From assembly GCA_052387335.1 (NCBI GenBank), contig JBQTJH010000081.1:1-17081 (forward strand): DNA of 17,081 nucleotides. The letters are read 5' to 3'. The notes beneath the pieces are model-generated. The model saw only the letters and a list, made by a program, of their open reading frames with translations, was not told where the DNA came from and did not search any database. Positions 1-7,873 of the stretch are shown in pieces. Within the stretch, counting starts at the first letter, position 1. Each line of letters opens with the position of its first letter. Source of the DNA: Panacagrimonas sp052387335. GTDB lineage: Bacteria; Pseudomonadota; Gammaproteobacteria; Nevskiales; Nevskiaceae. Made by a program: the position numbers and the translations under genes.

Positions 1-661
1 GCATGTCCTTGCGATGACGAAACACCTGCCAGGGCACGTCGAGCGCGGCGATGATGGCCAGGCCCAACGACAGCCAGATCAACAGGCTCATCACTATGCC
101 GCCCAAAGTGGAGATGGAGCTGATCACATCCATCTGCGCCAGACGCGGGAACTCGGCGCGCTGCGTGTACAGCACCGCCGCCGTGATGCCGCCGAGCCCG
201 CCCACCTTGACCAGGCCCAGCGCCAGATCCATCAGCGCGCGGCCGGAAAAAATACGGCCCAGACCGGTCACCGGATTGAGCCTTGAAAACTGCGGCATCA
301 AGGCCTGAGCACTGAAATTCCAGCCGCCGAGCAGCAGCGGACCGGCAATCGCACCCAGAAAGCCCAACAGCAAAATCGGCGCCACCACCATCAAGCCAGC
401 GCGCAGCAGATCGCCCAGCGCGCGCGGCATGTCGGCGGTGGTGGCAATGTCCGCGGCTTGAATATCGAAGGCATTGCGCATCAGCTGCGCGGCCTCGCGC
501 ACCATGTCCGCGCCCTGCCCGGCTAGGACTGCTGCGCCCCCAGCAATCAGCACCGCAGTGGTGAGTTCGCGTGAACGGGCGAGTTGGCCTTTTTCCCGGG
601 CTTCCCGTTCACGCTTGGGTGTCGCGCGTTCGGTTTTGTCCTGGCTACTGCTCTCCGACAT
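1..661 (-). CDS. flhB: Flagellar export apparatus protein FlhB (N-terminal part, cut by window edge)
   Basis: FlhB is a membrane protein of the flagellar type III export gate that controls the switch from rod/hook to filament substrates. The visible 220 residues begin MSESSSQDKTERATPKR and continue with EAREKGQLARS, the conserved N-terminal signature of the FlhB/YscU family, followed by hydrophobic membrane segments (for example around residues 30-50 and 90-110). The frame is open to the left edge, so the cytoplasmic domain with the autocleaved NPTH site lies outside the window. The ATG at 661 follows the fliR stop by 6 bases, and flhB is the last visible gene of the fliL-to-flhB operon. Identity is firm from sequence and gene order. 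Confidence 0.95.
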   Translation of the reverse strand, partial: MSESSSQDKTERATPKREREAREKGQLARSRELTTAVLIAGGAAVLAGQGADMVREAAQLMRNAFDIQAADIATTADMPRALGDLLRAGLMVVAPILLLGFLGAIAGPLLLGGWNFSAQALMPQFSRLNPVTGLGRIFSGRALMDLALGLVKVGGLGGITAAVLYTQRAEFPRLAQMDVISSISTLGGIVMSLLIWLSLGLAIIAALDVPWQVFRHRKDM

Positions 662-667
662 GGCTGT

Positions 668-1447
668 TCAATCCTGACGCGGAATGCTGTTTACGACCGG
701 CCAGGCCGCATCCAGCCAGGACGACAACAGGGTTTCGATGCTCGGCAACAGCCAGCGCAACATCAGCAGACCCAGCACCAAGGTGAGCGGAAAGCCGACC
801 GCCATGAGGTTGATGGTGGGCGCCGAGCGCCCGAGCACGCCGATGGCCAGGTTCACCGCCAGCATCGCGGCCAGCACCGGCGCCGCCAGTTGTACACCGC
901 CGGCAAACAGGCTGCCCGCCCAATCGATCATCAAACGCACCGCCGCCAGATTGAGCCGGGTGTCTGCCACCGGCTGCGTGCGGAAGCTGTCGACCAGTCC
1001 TTCGATCAAGGTCAGGTGCGCGCCGCTGGCCACGAACATCAGGCTGGCAACGATGATCAGGAACTGACCGACGATGGGCGTGGACACGCCGCGCACCGGA
1101 TCGGCCAGCTGCGCAAAACCCAGACCCATGCTGTTGGCAATCAACTCACCGGCGAGCGCGAAGGCTTCGAAGATCAGGCGCAAGGTCAAACCCATGGCGA
1201 TACCAATCAGCACCTGCTGCAACATGGCGGAGAACCATGCGGCGCTGAAGATCGTCATCGGCGTGCCTGCGGGCACCAGCGGCAGGATCAGCACGGACAG
1301 CATCAGCACCAGCATCAGGCGCACCGTCTGCGGCACACCGCGTTCACCAAACACAGGCGCCAGCATCAGCATGGAGGCAACGCGCGCGAGCACGAGCAAG
1401 CCGGTTTGCAGCCAGATTAGGAGTTGGTCGGCGGGGAGCTCAAGCAT
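668..1447 (-). CDS. fliR: Flagellar biosynthesis protein FliR
   Basis: FliR is a polytopic inner-membrane component of the flagellar type III export gate, which assembles with FliP and FliQ. The 259-residue product has the usual FliR length, starts MLELPADQLLIWLQTGLLVLAR and contains about six hydrophobic segments, with the family-typical SMGLGFAQLADP stretch in the middle. A longer in-frame start at 1561 would add 38 residues translated from the REP-like element upstream (residues such as PSPQPLSRWER), so the ATG at 1447 was chosen. The gene is separated from fliQ by 150 bases, an unusually wide gap for this operon, and lies 6 bases before flhB. Confidence 0.95.
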   Translation of the reverse strand: MLELPADQLLIWLQTGLLVLARVASMLMLAPVFGERGVPQTVRLMLVLMLSVLILPLVPAGTPMTIFSAAWFSAMLQQVLIGIAMGLTLRLIFEAFALAGELIANSMGLGFAQLADPVRGVSTPIVGQFLIIVASLMFVASGAHLTLIEGLVDSFRTQPVADTRLNLAAVRLMIDWAGSLFAGGVQLAAPVLAAMLAVNLAIGVLGRSAPTINLMAVGFPLTLVLGLLMLRWLLPSIETLLSSWLDAAWPVVNSIPRQD

Positions 1448-1488
1448 GAGACAGGCAGTGCAAGCGGCGTTCCCGAATGGGTTGTAGG

Positions 1489-1590
1489 CCCTCTCCCACC
1501 GGGAGAGGGGTTGGGGTGAGGGCAAAGCCGCGCGTGGGCCCACGCCCGGAAAGACCCTCATCCCCGGCCCTTCTCCCGGGGGGAGAAGGG
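1489..1590. repeat. REP-like composite palindrome between fliQ and fliR
   Basis: Two hairpins face each other. The first is CCCTCTCCC-ACC-GGGAGAGGG at 1489-1509 (perfect 9-bp stem). The second is CCCTTCTCCC-GGG-GGGAGAAGGG at 1568-1590 (perfect 10-bp stem). Their inner flanks are also inverted copies (GGGGTGAGGG against CCCTCATCCCC), and a perfect 14-bp palindrome, GCGTGGGCCCACGC, lies between them at 1532-1545. This is the architecture of a paired repetitive extragenic palindrome. It occupies most of the 150-base gap inside the operon and could affect mRNA folding or the fliR/flhB expression ratio. No transposase gene is nearby. Confidence 0.8.
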
Positions 1591-1597
1591 GGAAAAG

Positions 1598-1867
1598 CTA
1601 CCCAATCAAAGTCGGAATGCTCTCAATCAGCCGTCGCGTGTAATCCACCAGCAGCCCCAGCATCCACGGCCCGGTCGCCACCACGACCGCCGCCATGGCG
1701 ATCACCTTGGGAATGAAGCTCAGGGTCATTTCATTGATCTGCGTCGCGGCCTGGAACAAACCCACCACCAGACCCACCACCAGCGCGGTCAGCAGCAGCG
1801 GCGCGCCCAGCATCAGCGCCAGCTTGAGCGCCTCGTTGGACTGCGTGAGAACCTGCTCCGGCGTCAT
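1598..1867 (-). CDS. fliQ: Flagellar biosynthesis protein FliQ
   Basis: FliQ is a small subunit of the flagellar export gate. The 89-residue product matches the family length and begins MTPEQVLTQSNEALKLALML. It has two long hydrophobic helices (about residues 15-42 and 52-75) separated by the QAATQINEMTLSFIPK segment typical of FliQ. Its ATG overlaps the end of fliP by 4 bases (ATGA), indicating translational coupling. It is followed by the REP-like element and then fliR. Confidence 0.96.
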   Translation of the reverse strand: MTPEQVLTQSNEALKLALMLGAPLLLTALVVGLVVGLFQAATQINEMTLSFIPKVIAMAAVVVATGPWMLGLLVDYTRRLIESIPTLIG

Positions 1868-2607
1868 ACGTTGAAGCTCGCGGCGAGTGAGGCCATCAAC
1901 AAGGCCCAGCCGTCCACCAGCACGAACAGCATCAGCTTGAACGGCGCCGACACCAGCATGGGCGAGAGCATCATCATGCCCATCGACATGAGCACGCTGG
2001 AGACCACCAGGTCGATGACGATGAAGGGAATGAACAGCAGAAATCCGATCTGAAACGCGGTGGTCAGCTCGCTGGTGACGAAGGCCGCGGCGAGCACCGT
2101 GAAGGGGATGTCATCGGGTGAGTTGTAGGGGCCCTGCTTGGCGATCTTGGAGAAGGTCATCAGCTCGGTTTCACGCGTCTGCTTGAGCATGAATTCACGG
2201 ATTGGCTGCGAGGCCTTTTCCAGCGCGAGCTTGGGTTCCAGCTTGCCGTCCAGATAGGGCACGGCGGCCTCGGTATAAATGCGATCGACCACCGGCTGCA
2301 TGATGAACAAGGTCATGAATAAGGCCAGACCAATCAGCACCGGATTTGATGGCGTCTGCCCGGTGCCCAGCGCCTGACGCAGCAGGCCCAGCACGATAAT
2401 GATGCGCGTGAACGAGGTCATCATCAGCAGCAGCGAGGGCAGCAGGGTGATGAGCGTCATCAGCACCAAAACCTGGATGCTGAGCGTGTAGCTGGAACCG
2501 CCGCCCGGAGTGGGCGTGACGGTGACGGCCGGCAGGCCAGCGCTTTGCGCGAAGCTGGGACCTGCGACGAACAGCAAGCCGAGAACGAGCAACCGAAGCG
2601 CGCTCAT
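1864..2607 (-). CDS. fliP: Flagellar biosynthesis protein FliP
   Basis: FliP is the main pore-forming protein of the flagellar type III export gate. The 247-residue product is of normal length. It has a cleavable-looking signal peptide (about residues 1-20, MSALRLLVLGLLFVAGPSFA), then hydrophobic segments including the conserved SFTRIIIVLGLLRQALGTGQTP stretch (which spans a little over 20 residues here) and a C-terminal pair containing DLVVSSVLMSMGMMMLSP. The start at 2607 overlaps the fliO stop (ATGA). In-frame upstream extensions merely read through fliO and were rejected. Confidence 0.96.
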   Translation of the reverse strand: MSALRLLVLGLLFVAGPSFAQSAGLPAVTVTPTPGGGSSYTLSIQVLVLMTLITLLPSLLLMMTSFTRIIIVLGLLRQALGTGQTPSNPVLIGLALFMTLFIMQPVVDRIYTEAAVPYLDGKLEPKLALEKASQPIREFMLKQTRETELMTFSKIAKQGPYNSPDDIPFTVLAAAFVTSELTTAFQIGFLLFIPFIVIDLVVSSVLMSMGMMMLSPMLVSAPFKLMLFVLVDGWALLMASLAASFNV

Positions 2608-3032
2608 CGACCGAGTAGCTTGTTGAGTTGGACAGCGAAGGCTTGGGCAAACGTGACCCCCTGCCCCGCCTGCGGGAGAGGGTTGGGGAGCGGGCGCCCA
2701 TCCGGGTCGAGCCCAAGCTCGTCCCGCGCCCCCCTCCCAACCACCCCCCGCACGCGGGCGGAGGAGATACCGGAGTCTGGAGAGTGCCCCAAGGCCTTGA
2801 GCATGCTCACCTGCCCGGGCGCTACACCAATCAGAAACTGCTGGCCCTGCGCCTCGATCAAGACCACGCGCTCCTTGATCCCAACCGCGAGCGTGGCCTT
2901 GACCCGCAGATCCTGCGGCGAAGACACGCGCAGGCCCTGCATGCGCCGCGTCATCCAGGCCAGACCCAGAATCATGACCACGACCGCGGTCAGACTCAGG
3001 ACCATCTGCAACACGGTGCCGGCACCATCCAT
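2604..3032 (-). CDS. fliO: Flagellar protein FliO carrying an in-frame REP-derived insert
   Basis: FliO is a bitopic membrane protein that helps assemble the FliP ring. The 142-residue product has one transmembrane helix (about residues 8-26), a basic stretch (TRRMQGLRV) and a cytoplasmic domain with the KERVVLIEAQGQQFLIGVAPG pattern characteristic of FliO (continuing across residues 53-73). Residues about 87-125 are unlike the family and are encoded by a REP-like palindromic sequence (LPNPLPQAG within it). The last 17 residues (VTFAQAFAVQLNKLLGR) again resemble a normal FliO tail. The gene lies 41 bases after fliN and overlaps fliP by 4 bases. Function is supported by position and the N-terminal two thirds; the effect of the insert is unknown. 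Confidence 0.88.
   Translation of the reverse strand: MDGAGTVLQMVLSLTAVVVMILGLAWMTRRMQGLRVSSPQDLRVKATLAVGIKERVVLIEAQGQQFLIGVAPGQVSMLKALGHSPDSGISSARVRGVVGRGARDELGLDPDGRPLPNPLPQAGQGVTFAQAFAVQLNKLLGR
2658..2774. repeat. REP-like inverted repeat inside the fliO reading frame
   Basis: Two related GC-rich arms face each other. One contains CCCCGCCTGCGGG followed by AGAGGGTTGGGGAGCGGGC. The other, read on the opposite strand, contains CCGCCCGCGTGCGGG followed by a GGTTGGGAGGGG stretch. The GGGAGAGGGTTGGGG core matches the element between fliQ and fliR, so the two are probably the same repeat family. Boundaries are approximate, because the element lies in coding sequence and I set its limits from where the FliO-like residues stop and resume. 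Confidence 0.7.
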
Positions 3033-3073
3033 CGGGGCGCGTCTCGGAAAGAGTCAGAGAGAAGAAGCGCGGC

Positions 3074-3415
3074 TTAGCGCAGCTTCTTGATGCGTTCGGC
3101 CGGGCTGACCACATCGGTCAGGCGCACGCCGAAACGTTCGTTGACCACCACCACTTCACCGTGGGCGATCAAGGTGCCGTTGGCGTAGACGTCCAGCGGC
3201 TCGCCAGCAGCGCGTTCGAGTTCCACCACCGAGCCCTGGTTGAGCTGCAGCAGATTACGGATGGGAATGCGCGCACGCCCCACTTCCATGGACAGCGTGA
3301 CGGCGACATCCAGAATCACATCGAGATTGACGTCGTTGGCACTGGTGGGCTGGCTACCGGCGCCGAAGGTTTCAAATTGGGCAGGTGCGACCTTGGGTGT
3401 GGTCTGGGCGTTCAT
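3074..3415 (-). CDS. fliN: Flagellar motor switch protein FliN
   Basis: FliN forms the lower part of the flagellar C-ring, which sets rotation direction and docks export substrates. The 113-residue product has a variable N-terminal region (about residues 1-28) followed by a SpoA/SURF domain: LDVILDVAVTLSMEVGRARI, LLQLNQGSVVELERAAGEPL and NERFGVRLTDVVSPAERI are all family-typical. The start ATG at 3415 overlaps the fliM stop by 4 bases. FliO follows 41 bases downstream. Confidence 0.96.
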   Translation of the reverse strand: MNAQTTPKVAPAQFETFGAGSQPTSANDVNLDVILDVAVTLSMEVGRARIPIRNLLQLNQGSVVELERAAGEPLDVYANGTLIAHGEVVVVNERFGVRLTDVVSPAERIKKLR

Positions 3416-4425
3416 GCAGGGATTCCGGTGTGGCTACGCGTGGTGCTGTGGGCAGGACGGCGGATGATTTCCTCGATCCGCACAGCGTTATGTCCGTTGG
3501 CCATGCCGAACTGGCCGCGATACAGCGGCACGCCTTCGACGCAGAGGTCGATCTGTTTCGGCAGGTTGATGGGGATGATGTCGCCCGGCTTCAGGCGCAT
3601 GAGATCGCGCAGGGTGATGGTGGCGCTGCTCAATTCGGACTCCAGCTCCACCTCGGCCTGTTGGATCTGCTCGCGCAGGCTGATGGGCCAGCGCTCGTCC
3701 TTGTCCTGACGATCCGACTGTAGACCGGCGTCGAGCAGATCGCGGATCGGTTCGAGCATCGAGTACGGATAAGTGATGTGCAGATGACCGCCGCCGCCTT
3801 CGAGTTCGATATGGAAGCGCGACACGCACACGATCTCGCTGGGCGAGACGATATTGGCGAAATGCGGATTGACCTCTGAATTCATGTATTCAAAGTCGAT
3901 GGGCATCACCGGCGCCCAGGCTTCGACCAGGTCAGAAAACACCTGGCGTACCATGAGCTGGATCACGCGCATCTCGGTGGGCGTGAATTCACGCCCCTCG
4001 ATCTTGGTCTTGTTCTTGCCGTCGCCGCCGAAGAAATTTTCCACCACGGAAAACACCAGGCGCGGTTCGAAGATAAACAGCGCGGTGCCGCGCAGCGGCT
4101 TGACGCGGACCAGGTTCAAGCTGGTGGGGACGAACAGCGAATGCGTGTACTCGCCGAACTTCACCATCTCGATGCCGACCACGGTCAGCTCGGGCGAACG
4201 GCGCAGCATATTGAACAGGCCGATGCGAAACAGGCGCGCGAAGCGCTCGATGACCATCTCAAGCGTGGGCATGCGCCCGCGGACGATACGGTCCTGCGTG
4301 GCGAAGTCGAAGTTGCGCGCCTCGCCCGGCGCGGCCGGCGGCGGATCGGTGTCGACCTTGCCGGAATCAACGCCATGCAGCAGCGCGTCGATTTCATCCT
4401 GTGACAGCAGTTCGGTTGCGCTCAT
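3412..4425 (-). CDS. fliM: Flagellar motor switch protein FliM
   Basis: FliM is the central C-ring protein; it binds phosphorylated CheY and couples it to FliG and FliN. The 337-residue product has the N-terminal CheY-binding motif LSQDEIDALL (residues 7-16), a CheC-like middle domain (with FIFEPRLVFSVVENFFGGDG near residues 117-136) and a C-terminal SpoA domain ending near EEIIRRP. It starts at the ATG at 4425, 12 bases after the fliL stop, and overlaps fliN by 4 bases. All expected parts are present. Confidence 0.97.
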   Translation of the reverse strand: MSATELLSQDEIDALLHGVDSGKVDTDPPPAAPGEARNFDFATQDRIVRGRMPTLEMVIERFARLFRIGLFNMLRRSPELTVVGIEMVKFGEYTHSLFVPTSLNLVRVKPLRGTALFIFEPRLVFSVVENFFGGDGKNKTKIEGREFTPTEMRVIQLMVRQVFSDLVEAWAPVMPIDFEYMNSEVNPHFANIVSPSEIVCVSRFHIELEGGGGHLHITYPYSMLEPIRDLLDAGLQSDRQDKDERWPISLREQIQQAEVELESELSSATITLRDLMRLKPGDIIPINLPKQIDLCVEGVPLYRGQFGMANGHNAVRIEEIIRRPAHSTTRSHTGIPA

Positions 4426-4437
4426 GGCGGGCTCAGA

Positions 4438-4953
4438 TCACTGCATGACGAAGCTGGTGAAGTACACGGCCTCGACCACCGGCTTGCCGGTTTCGGCCTG
4501 CATGACCTTCTGCACCTCGACCAGGGCTGCGGTCTGCAGTTTTTCCTTGCCTTCGCGCGTGGACAGATCCTCCGGCTTCTGTTGACCAAACAGCATCAAC
4601 AGGCTGTTGCGGATACGCGGCATCTGCGCGCGCGCGGTTTCCAGAGCGACGGGGTCGCGCGACATGAGCTGGACCTCGGCTTGCAGGTAGTGGGCGGCGT
4701 AGGGGTCGTCCAGATTCACGACAAAAGCCGGGTCCAGCGCCAGGTACACGGCCGGCGACGGCAAGACGGGTGCGGCTTCGCCGCTGGCGGCGTGCTCGGC
4801 ATCGGCCTTGGGCTTGAGCACGAAGAACCAGGTGGCGCCGCCGCCGGCCGCAAGCAGCAGAACCAGCACGCCGAGGATCAGACCCTTGCGGCTGGATTTC
4901 TTTGCCGGGACATCGGTGGGTACGGCGTCGGCGGTCGGTGCAGCGCTGGCCAT
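4438..4953 (-). CDS. fliL: Flagellar basal-body associated protein FliL
   Basis: FliL is an inner-membrane protein that surrounds or supports the stator units. The 171-residue product has a short cytoplasmic N-terminus with basic residues (KKSSRKG), one transmembrane helix (about residues 24-46) and a periplasmic domain with VYLALDPAFVVNLDD and the family-typical ending AVYFTSFVMQ. A longer start at 5034 would pass through the sigma-54 promoter, so the ATG at 4953 is preferred; no strong Shine-Dalgarno sequence is visible. It is the first gene of the fliLMNOPQR-flhB operon. Confidence 0.92.
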   Translation of the reverse strand: MASAAPTADAVPTDVPAKKSSRKGLILGVLVLLLAAGGGATWFFVLKPKADAEHAASGEAAPVLPSPAVYLALDPAFVVNLDDPYAAHYLQAEVQLMSRDPVALETARAQMPRIRNSLLMLFGQQKPEDLSTREGKEKLQTAALVEVQKVMQAETGKPVVEAVYFTSFVMQ

Positions 4954-4991
4954 GCTGGAGGTCCGGTTTGGATGCTGGATAAGCCCCAGGG

Positions 4992-5007
4992 AGCAATCCC
5001 TGTTCCA
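4992..5007 (-). promoter_or_regulatory. Sigma-54 (RpoN) -24/-12 promoter for the fliL operon
   Basis: On the minus strand the sequence TGGAACAGGGATTGCT matches the RpoN consensus TGGCAC-N5-TTGCW with one mismatch, and has the required GG-N10-GC spacing (GG at 5006-5005, GC at 4994-4993). Transcription would begin near 4981, leaving a leader of about 28 bases before the fliL ATG at 4953. RpoN control of this operon is known in Pseudomonas and related flagellar hierarchies. The activator site was not identified. Confidence 0.85.
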
Positions 5008-5145
5008 GACCCGAGACCCCATGAAAATCACCAACGCCAGCCGTTTGACGGTGTTTTCCGCAAGCCGGTCCGACGGAAAAATGGCGCCGCTACAGAATCT
5101 GCCGCCGCGCGATCACGGCACCTGCTCGCGCGCGTCGGCCGAATC

Positions 5146-5922
5146 TCAGGACGAAGCAGTCAAGCGCAGCACCAGCGCTTCCAGCGCCTGCGCATCGCCA
5201 CTGGTGCGCCATTCGAACTGACTTGGTGTGTGGGTTTCGCGCAGCAGGCCGTCTCGCTCCAGCACGCGCCGCGTCTGCCGGGCCACAGCCTCGCCGGTAT
5301 CCAGCAGATGCACCTGCGGTCCGGCCAGGCGCTGGATCAGCGGCCGCAGGAAGGGGTAGTGCGTGCAGCCCAGCACCAGCACATCGGCGCCGGCCGCTTT
5401 GAGCGGCTCCAGATAGCGACGCAGCAGCTCGGTGACTCTTGGCCCGTCCAGGTCACCGGCTTCCACGCATTCCACCAGGCCTGGACAAGGCTGGGTTATG
5501 ACGCGCACGCCCTGAGCGTGCTGCGCCAGCAGGCGATGAAATTTTTCGCCGGCCAGCGCCGCGCCGGTCGCGAGCACGCCGACCACACCGCTGCGGGTCA
5601 GCGCGCAGGCGGGCTTGACCGCCGGCTCCATGCCGACAAAAGGCACCGGGTAGGTCGACCGAAGATGCTCCACCGCGGCGATGGTTGCGGTGTTGCAAGC
5701 CACCACGATCAGCTTGGCGCCGGCCGCGAGTAGATCCTCGGTAATGGCTACCGCGCGCGCCTGGATGGCGGACTCGGGCTGGCCGCCGTAGGGGCAGTGC
5801 GCGCTGTCGGCGTAATAGATGAAGTGTTCGGCCGGCAGCAGGCGACGCAGATCCTTGAGCACCGACAGACCGCCGACGCCGGAGTCAAAGACGCCGATCG
5901 GTGCGTCGGCGGCCGGCACCAT
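5146..5922 (-). CDS. murI: Glutamate racemase
   Basis: MurI converts L-glutamate to D-glutamate for peptidoglycan synthesis in the cytoplasm, by a cofactor-independent two-cysteine mechanism. The 258-residue product has the N-terminal IGVFDSGVGGLSVL motif (residues 9-22). Both catalytic cysteines are present, C76 in VACNTA and C186 in LGCTHYP, along with YYADSAHCPYG near residues 36-45. The ATG at 5922 shares its A with the sppA stop codon (TGATG); an earlier start at 5952 would lie inside sppA and add 10 residues before the conserved domain. No convincing terminator was seen between its stop and the flagellar promoter. Confidence 0.95.
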   Translation of the reverse strand: MVPAADAPIGVFDSGVGGLSVLKDLRRLLPAEHFIYYADSAHCPYGGQPESAIQARAVAITEDLLAAGAKLIVVACNTATIAAVEHLRSTYPVPFVGMEPAVKPACALTRSGVVGVLATGAALAGEKFHRLLAQHAQGVRVITQPCPGLVECVEAGDLDGPRVTELLRRYLEPLKAAGADVLVLGCTHYPFLRPLIQRLAGPQVHLLDTGEAVARQTRRVLERDGLLRETHTPSQFEWRTSGDAQALEALVLRLTASS

Positions 5923-7790
5923 CAGCGCATCCGTGGCGCGTCCGGCGCGCACATGCAGTGTGCGTAGACGCCGCGCGGATCATTGAAACGTTGCAACCAG
6001 CGCTGTGCATCGGTGGCTTCGACCGCGGCCAGCATCGGGTGCAGCGCGGCCAAGTCCAGTTTCACGCCCATCCCGCCGAAGAACTGGCCGATCAGGCTGC
6101 CGGGAAACAGCGGCATGACGCTGAACTCTTCCAGGCTCCAATCGCCCTCGCCCAGATCCGCCAGCGCGGCCGCTGCTTTCGCGGCGTCGTCGAGGCTGCC
6201 GAAGGAATCGATCAACCCGAATTCCTTGGCGTCGGCTCCGCTCCAGACGCGACCTTGGGCAATGGCCTCGACCTTGGCCGGCTCCAGCTTGCGCCCCGCC
6301 GCCACGCCGTCGATGAAATTGCGATAGCCCTTCTCGATCTCGGACTGGAAGATGGCCGAGACCTCGTCCGACAGCGGACGGTCGATGCGGAACGCGCCGG
6401 CCAGCGGCGTGGTGCCGACGCCGTCGGTGTAGATGCCGAGCTTGTTCAACGGCGCGTCGATGGTGGGAATCAGGCCGAAGATTCCGATGGACCCGGTAAT
6501 GGTGGATTCGTGCGCCCAGATCTGGTCGGCGTCCATCGCAATCCAGTACCCACCACTGGCCGCGACCGAACCCATGGACGCCACCACCGGCTTGCCGGCG
6601 GCGCGCAAGGCCTGCACCTGGCGCCGGATCATCTCCGAGGCCCAGACACTGCCGCCGGGCGAATCGATGCGCAGCACCACCGCCGCTACCGCATCGTCGC
6701 GACGCGCCTCGTCCAGCAGCTCGGAGATGGTGTCGCCACCGGCCTGACCGACGTCGCCGGGCCCGTCCACGATCTCGCCCTGCACCACCACCAGCGCGAT
6801 CTGGCTGGCGCCAGCCTCGCGCGTCGGCGTGTTGCTGCGGTGGTTCACCGCACGCAGGTATTCGGAAAAATGAATCTGGCGGAAGCTGCCGTGTTCCTCG
6901 TCGATGCCGACGATGGCGCCGACGCGCTCGCGGAACTGGCTCAGGGTTTCAATATGCGTGACCAGCCCGGCTTCCTTGGCGTAGGCCGCGCTGTCACCGC
7001 GCAGGCGCTCGACTCCGGCACGGAACCCGCTGACATAGTCGTTGGCGGCATCGGCCTTGAGCTTGCGGCGAGAGGCCAGGTCGCGGCCGTATTCGGTCCA
7101 CAGATCGCCCAGCCACTCGGCGTTGGCCCGCCGCGCCTCCTCCGACATGTCGTTGCGGATGAAGGGCTCGACCGCCGCCTTGAACTCGCCGACGCGAAAC
7201 ACGTTCATCTTGATACCCAGCTTGTCCAGCGCGTCCTTGTAGTAGTTCTGGTAGGCGCTGAAGCCTTCCAGCAACACCGAACCCATGGGGTCGATGGACA
7301 CATCGTCGGCCGCTGCGGCAGCGAGATAACCGGTCTGATCGAAGTACGGACCATAGGCGTGAATGGTCTTGCCCTTGGCCTGGAACGCGCGCATGGCGCC
7401 GACCATTTCCTCGATCTGCGGCATGCCGGCGCTGCTGAGCGTGTCCAGCTTGAGCACCGCAGTGGTGATGCGCGGGTCTTCAGCCGCCGCTTCGAGCGCG
7501 TCGATCAGGTCACGCAACAAGGTCTGCGACGGCGGTTCGCGCGTGAGGCGTTCGACCAGGCGACGTTCTTCATCGACCTGCTCCACCAGCTCGCCGGCCG
7601 GCCAGATGACCAGGGCAACATTGTCTTCCACCGTGGGTGCCGGTCCGCCACGGAAGGTGAACCAGAGCATGCCGACGAAAATCAGCAGGCTGAGGATGAT
7701 CAGCCCGCGGTACACGGTGATGATCGCGCTCCAGATGAAGCCGAAGAAGCGGCGAATCAGGGAGGTTTCGGCGGTATTTGAAGCGGGCAT
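5922..7790 (-). CDS. sppA: Signal peptide peptidase SppA, 67K type
   Basis: SppA is a membrane-bound serine protease that digests signal peptides after their release. The 622-residue product has the duplicated-domain length of the E. coli-type enzyme. It has a transmembrane helix near residues 27-45 and an N-terminal domain carrying the general-base lysine K204 in GEFKAAVEPFIRNDMS. The C-terminal domain has the nucleophile S412 in GSVAASGGYWIAM. The ATG at 7790 places the membrane helix near the start, as usual; a GTG at 7835 would add 15 residues. The stop overlaps the murI start by one base, so the two are probably co-translated. Confidence 0.95.
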   Translation of the reverse strand: MPASNTAETSLIRRFFGFIWSAIITVYRGLIILSLLIFVGMLWFTFRGGPAPTVEDNVALVIWPAGELVEQVDEERRLVERLTREPPSQTLLRDLIDALEAAAEDPRITTAVLKLDTLSSAGMPQIEEMVGAMRAFQAKGKTIHAYGPYFDQTGYLAAAAADDVSIDPMGSVLLEGFSAYQNYYKDALDKLGIKMNVFRVGEFKAAVEPFIRNDMSEEARRANAEWLGDLWTEYGRDLASRRKLKADAANDYVSGFRAGVERLRGDSAAYAKEAGLVTHIETLSQFRERVGAIVGIDEEHGSFRQIHFSEYLRAVNHRSNTPTREAGASQIALVVVQGEIVDGPGDVGQAGGDTISELLDEARRDDAVAAVVLRIDSPGGSVWASEMIRRQVQALRAAGKPVVASMGSVAASGGYWIAMDADQIWAHESTITGSIGIFGLIPTIDAPLNKLGIYTDGVGTTPLAGAFRIDRPLSDEVSAIFQSEIEKGYRNFIDGVAAGRKLEPAKVEAIAQGRVWSGADAKEFGLIDSFGSLDDAAKAAAALADLGEGDWSLEEFSVMPLFPGSLIGQFFGGMGVKLDLAALHPMLAAVEATDAQRWLQRFNDPRGVYAHCMCAPDAPRMR

Positions 7791-7873
7791 GGAATCAGGT
7801 GCTAAGGCCAGACGGAATGGCTTGGAGTATGCCACGCGCGGTTTGATTCCCCGGACTGCGCGGCCCGCAAGCT

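Noticed and set aside
1489..1590. The fliQ-fliR hairpins considered as an operon terminator
   Set aside because: No T tract follows either stem in the transcribed direction, and essential fliR and flhB continue 3' of the element.
5901..7781. A 626-residue open frame on the plus strand opposite sppA
   Set aside because: It mirrors sppA codons in high-GC DNA, is rich in His/Gln/Arg without any recognisable motif, and sppA has intact catalytic residues on the other strand.
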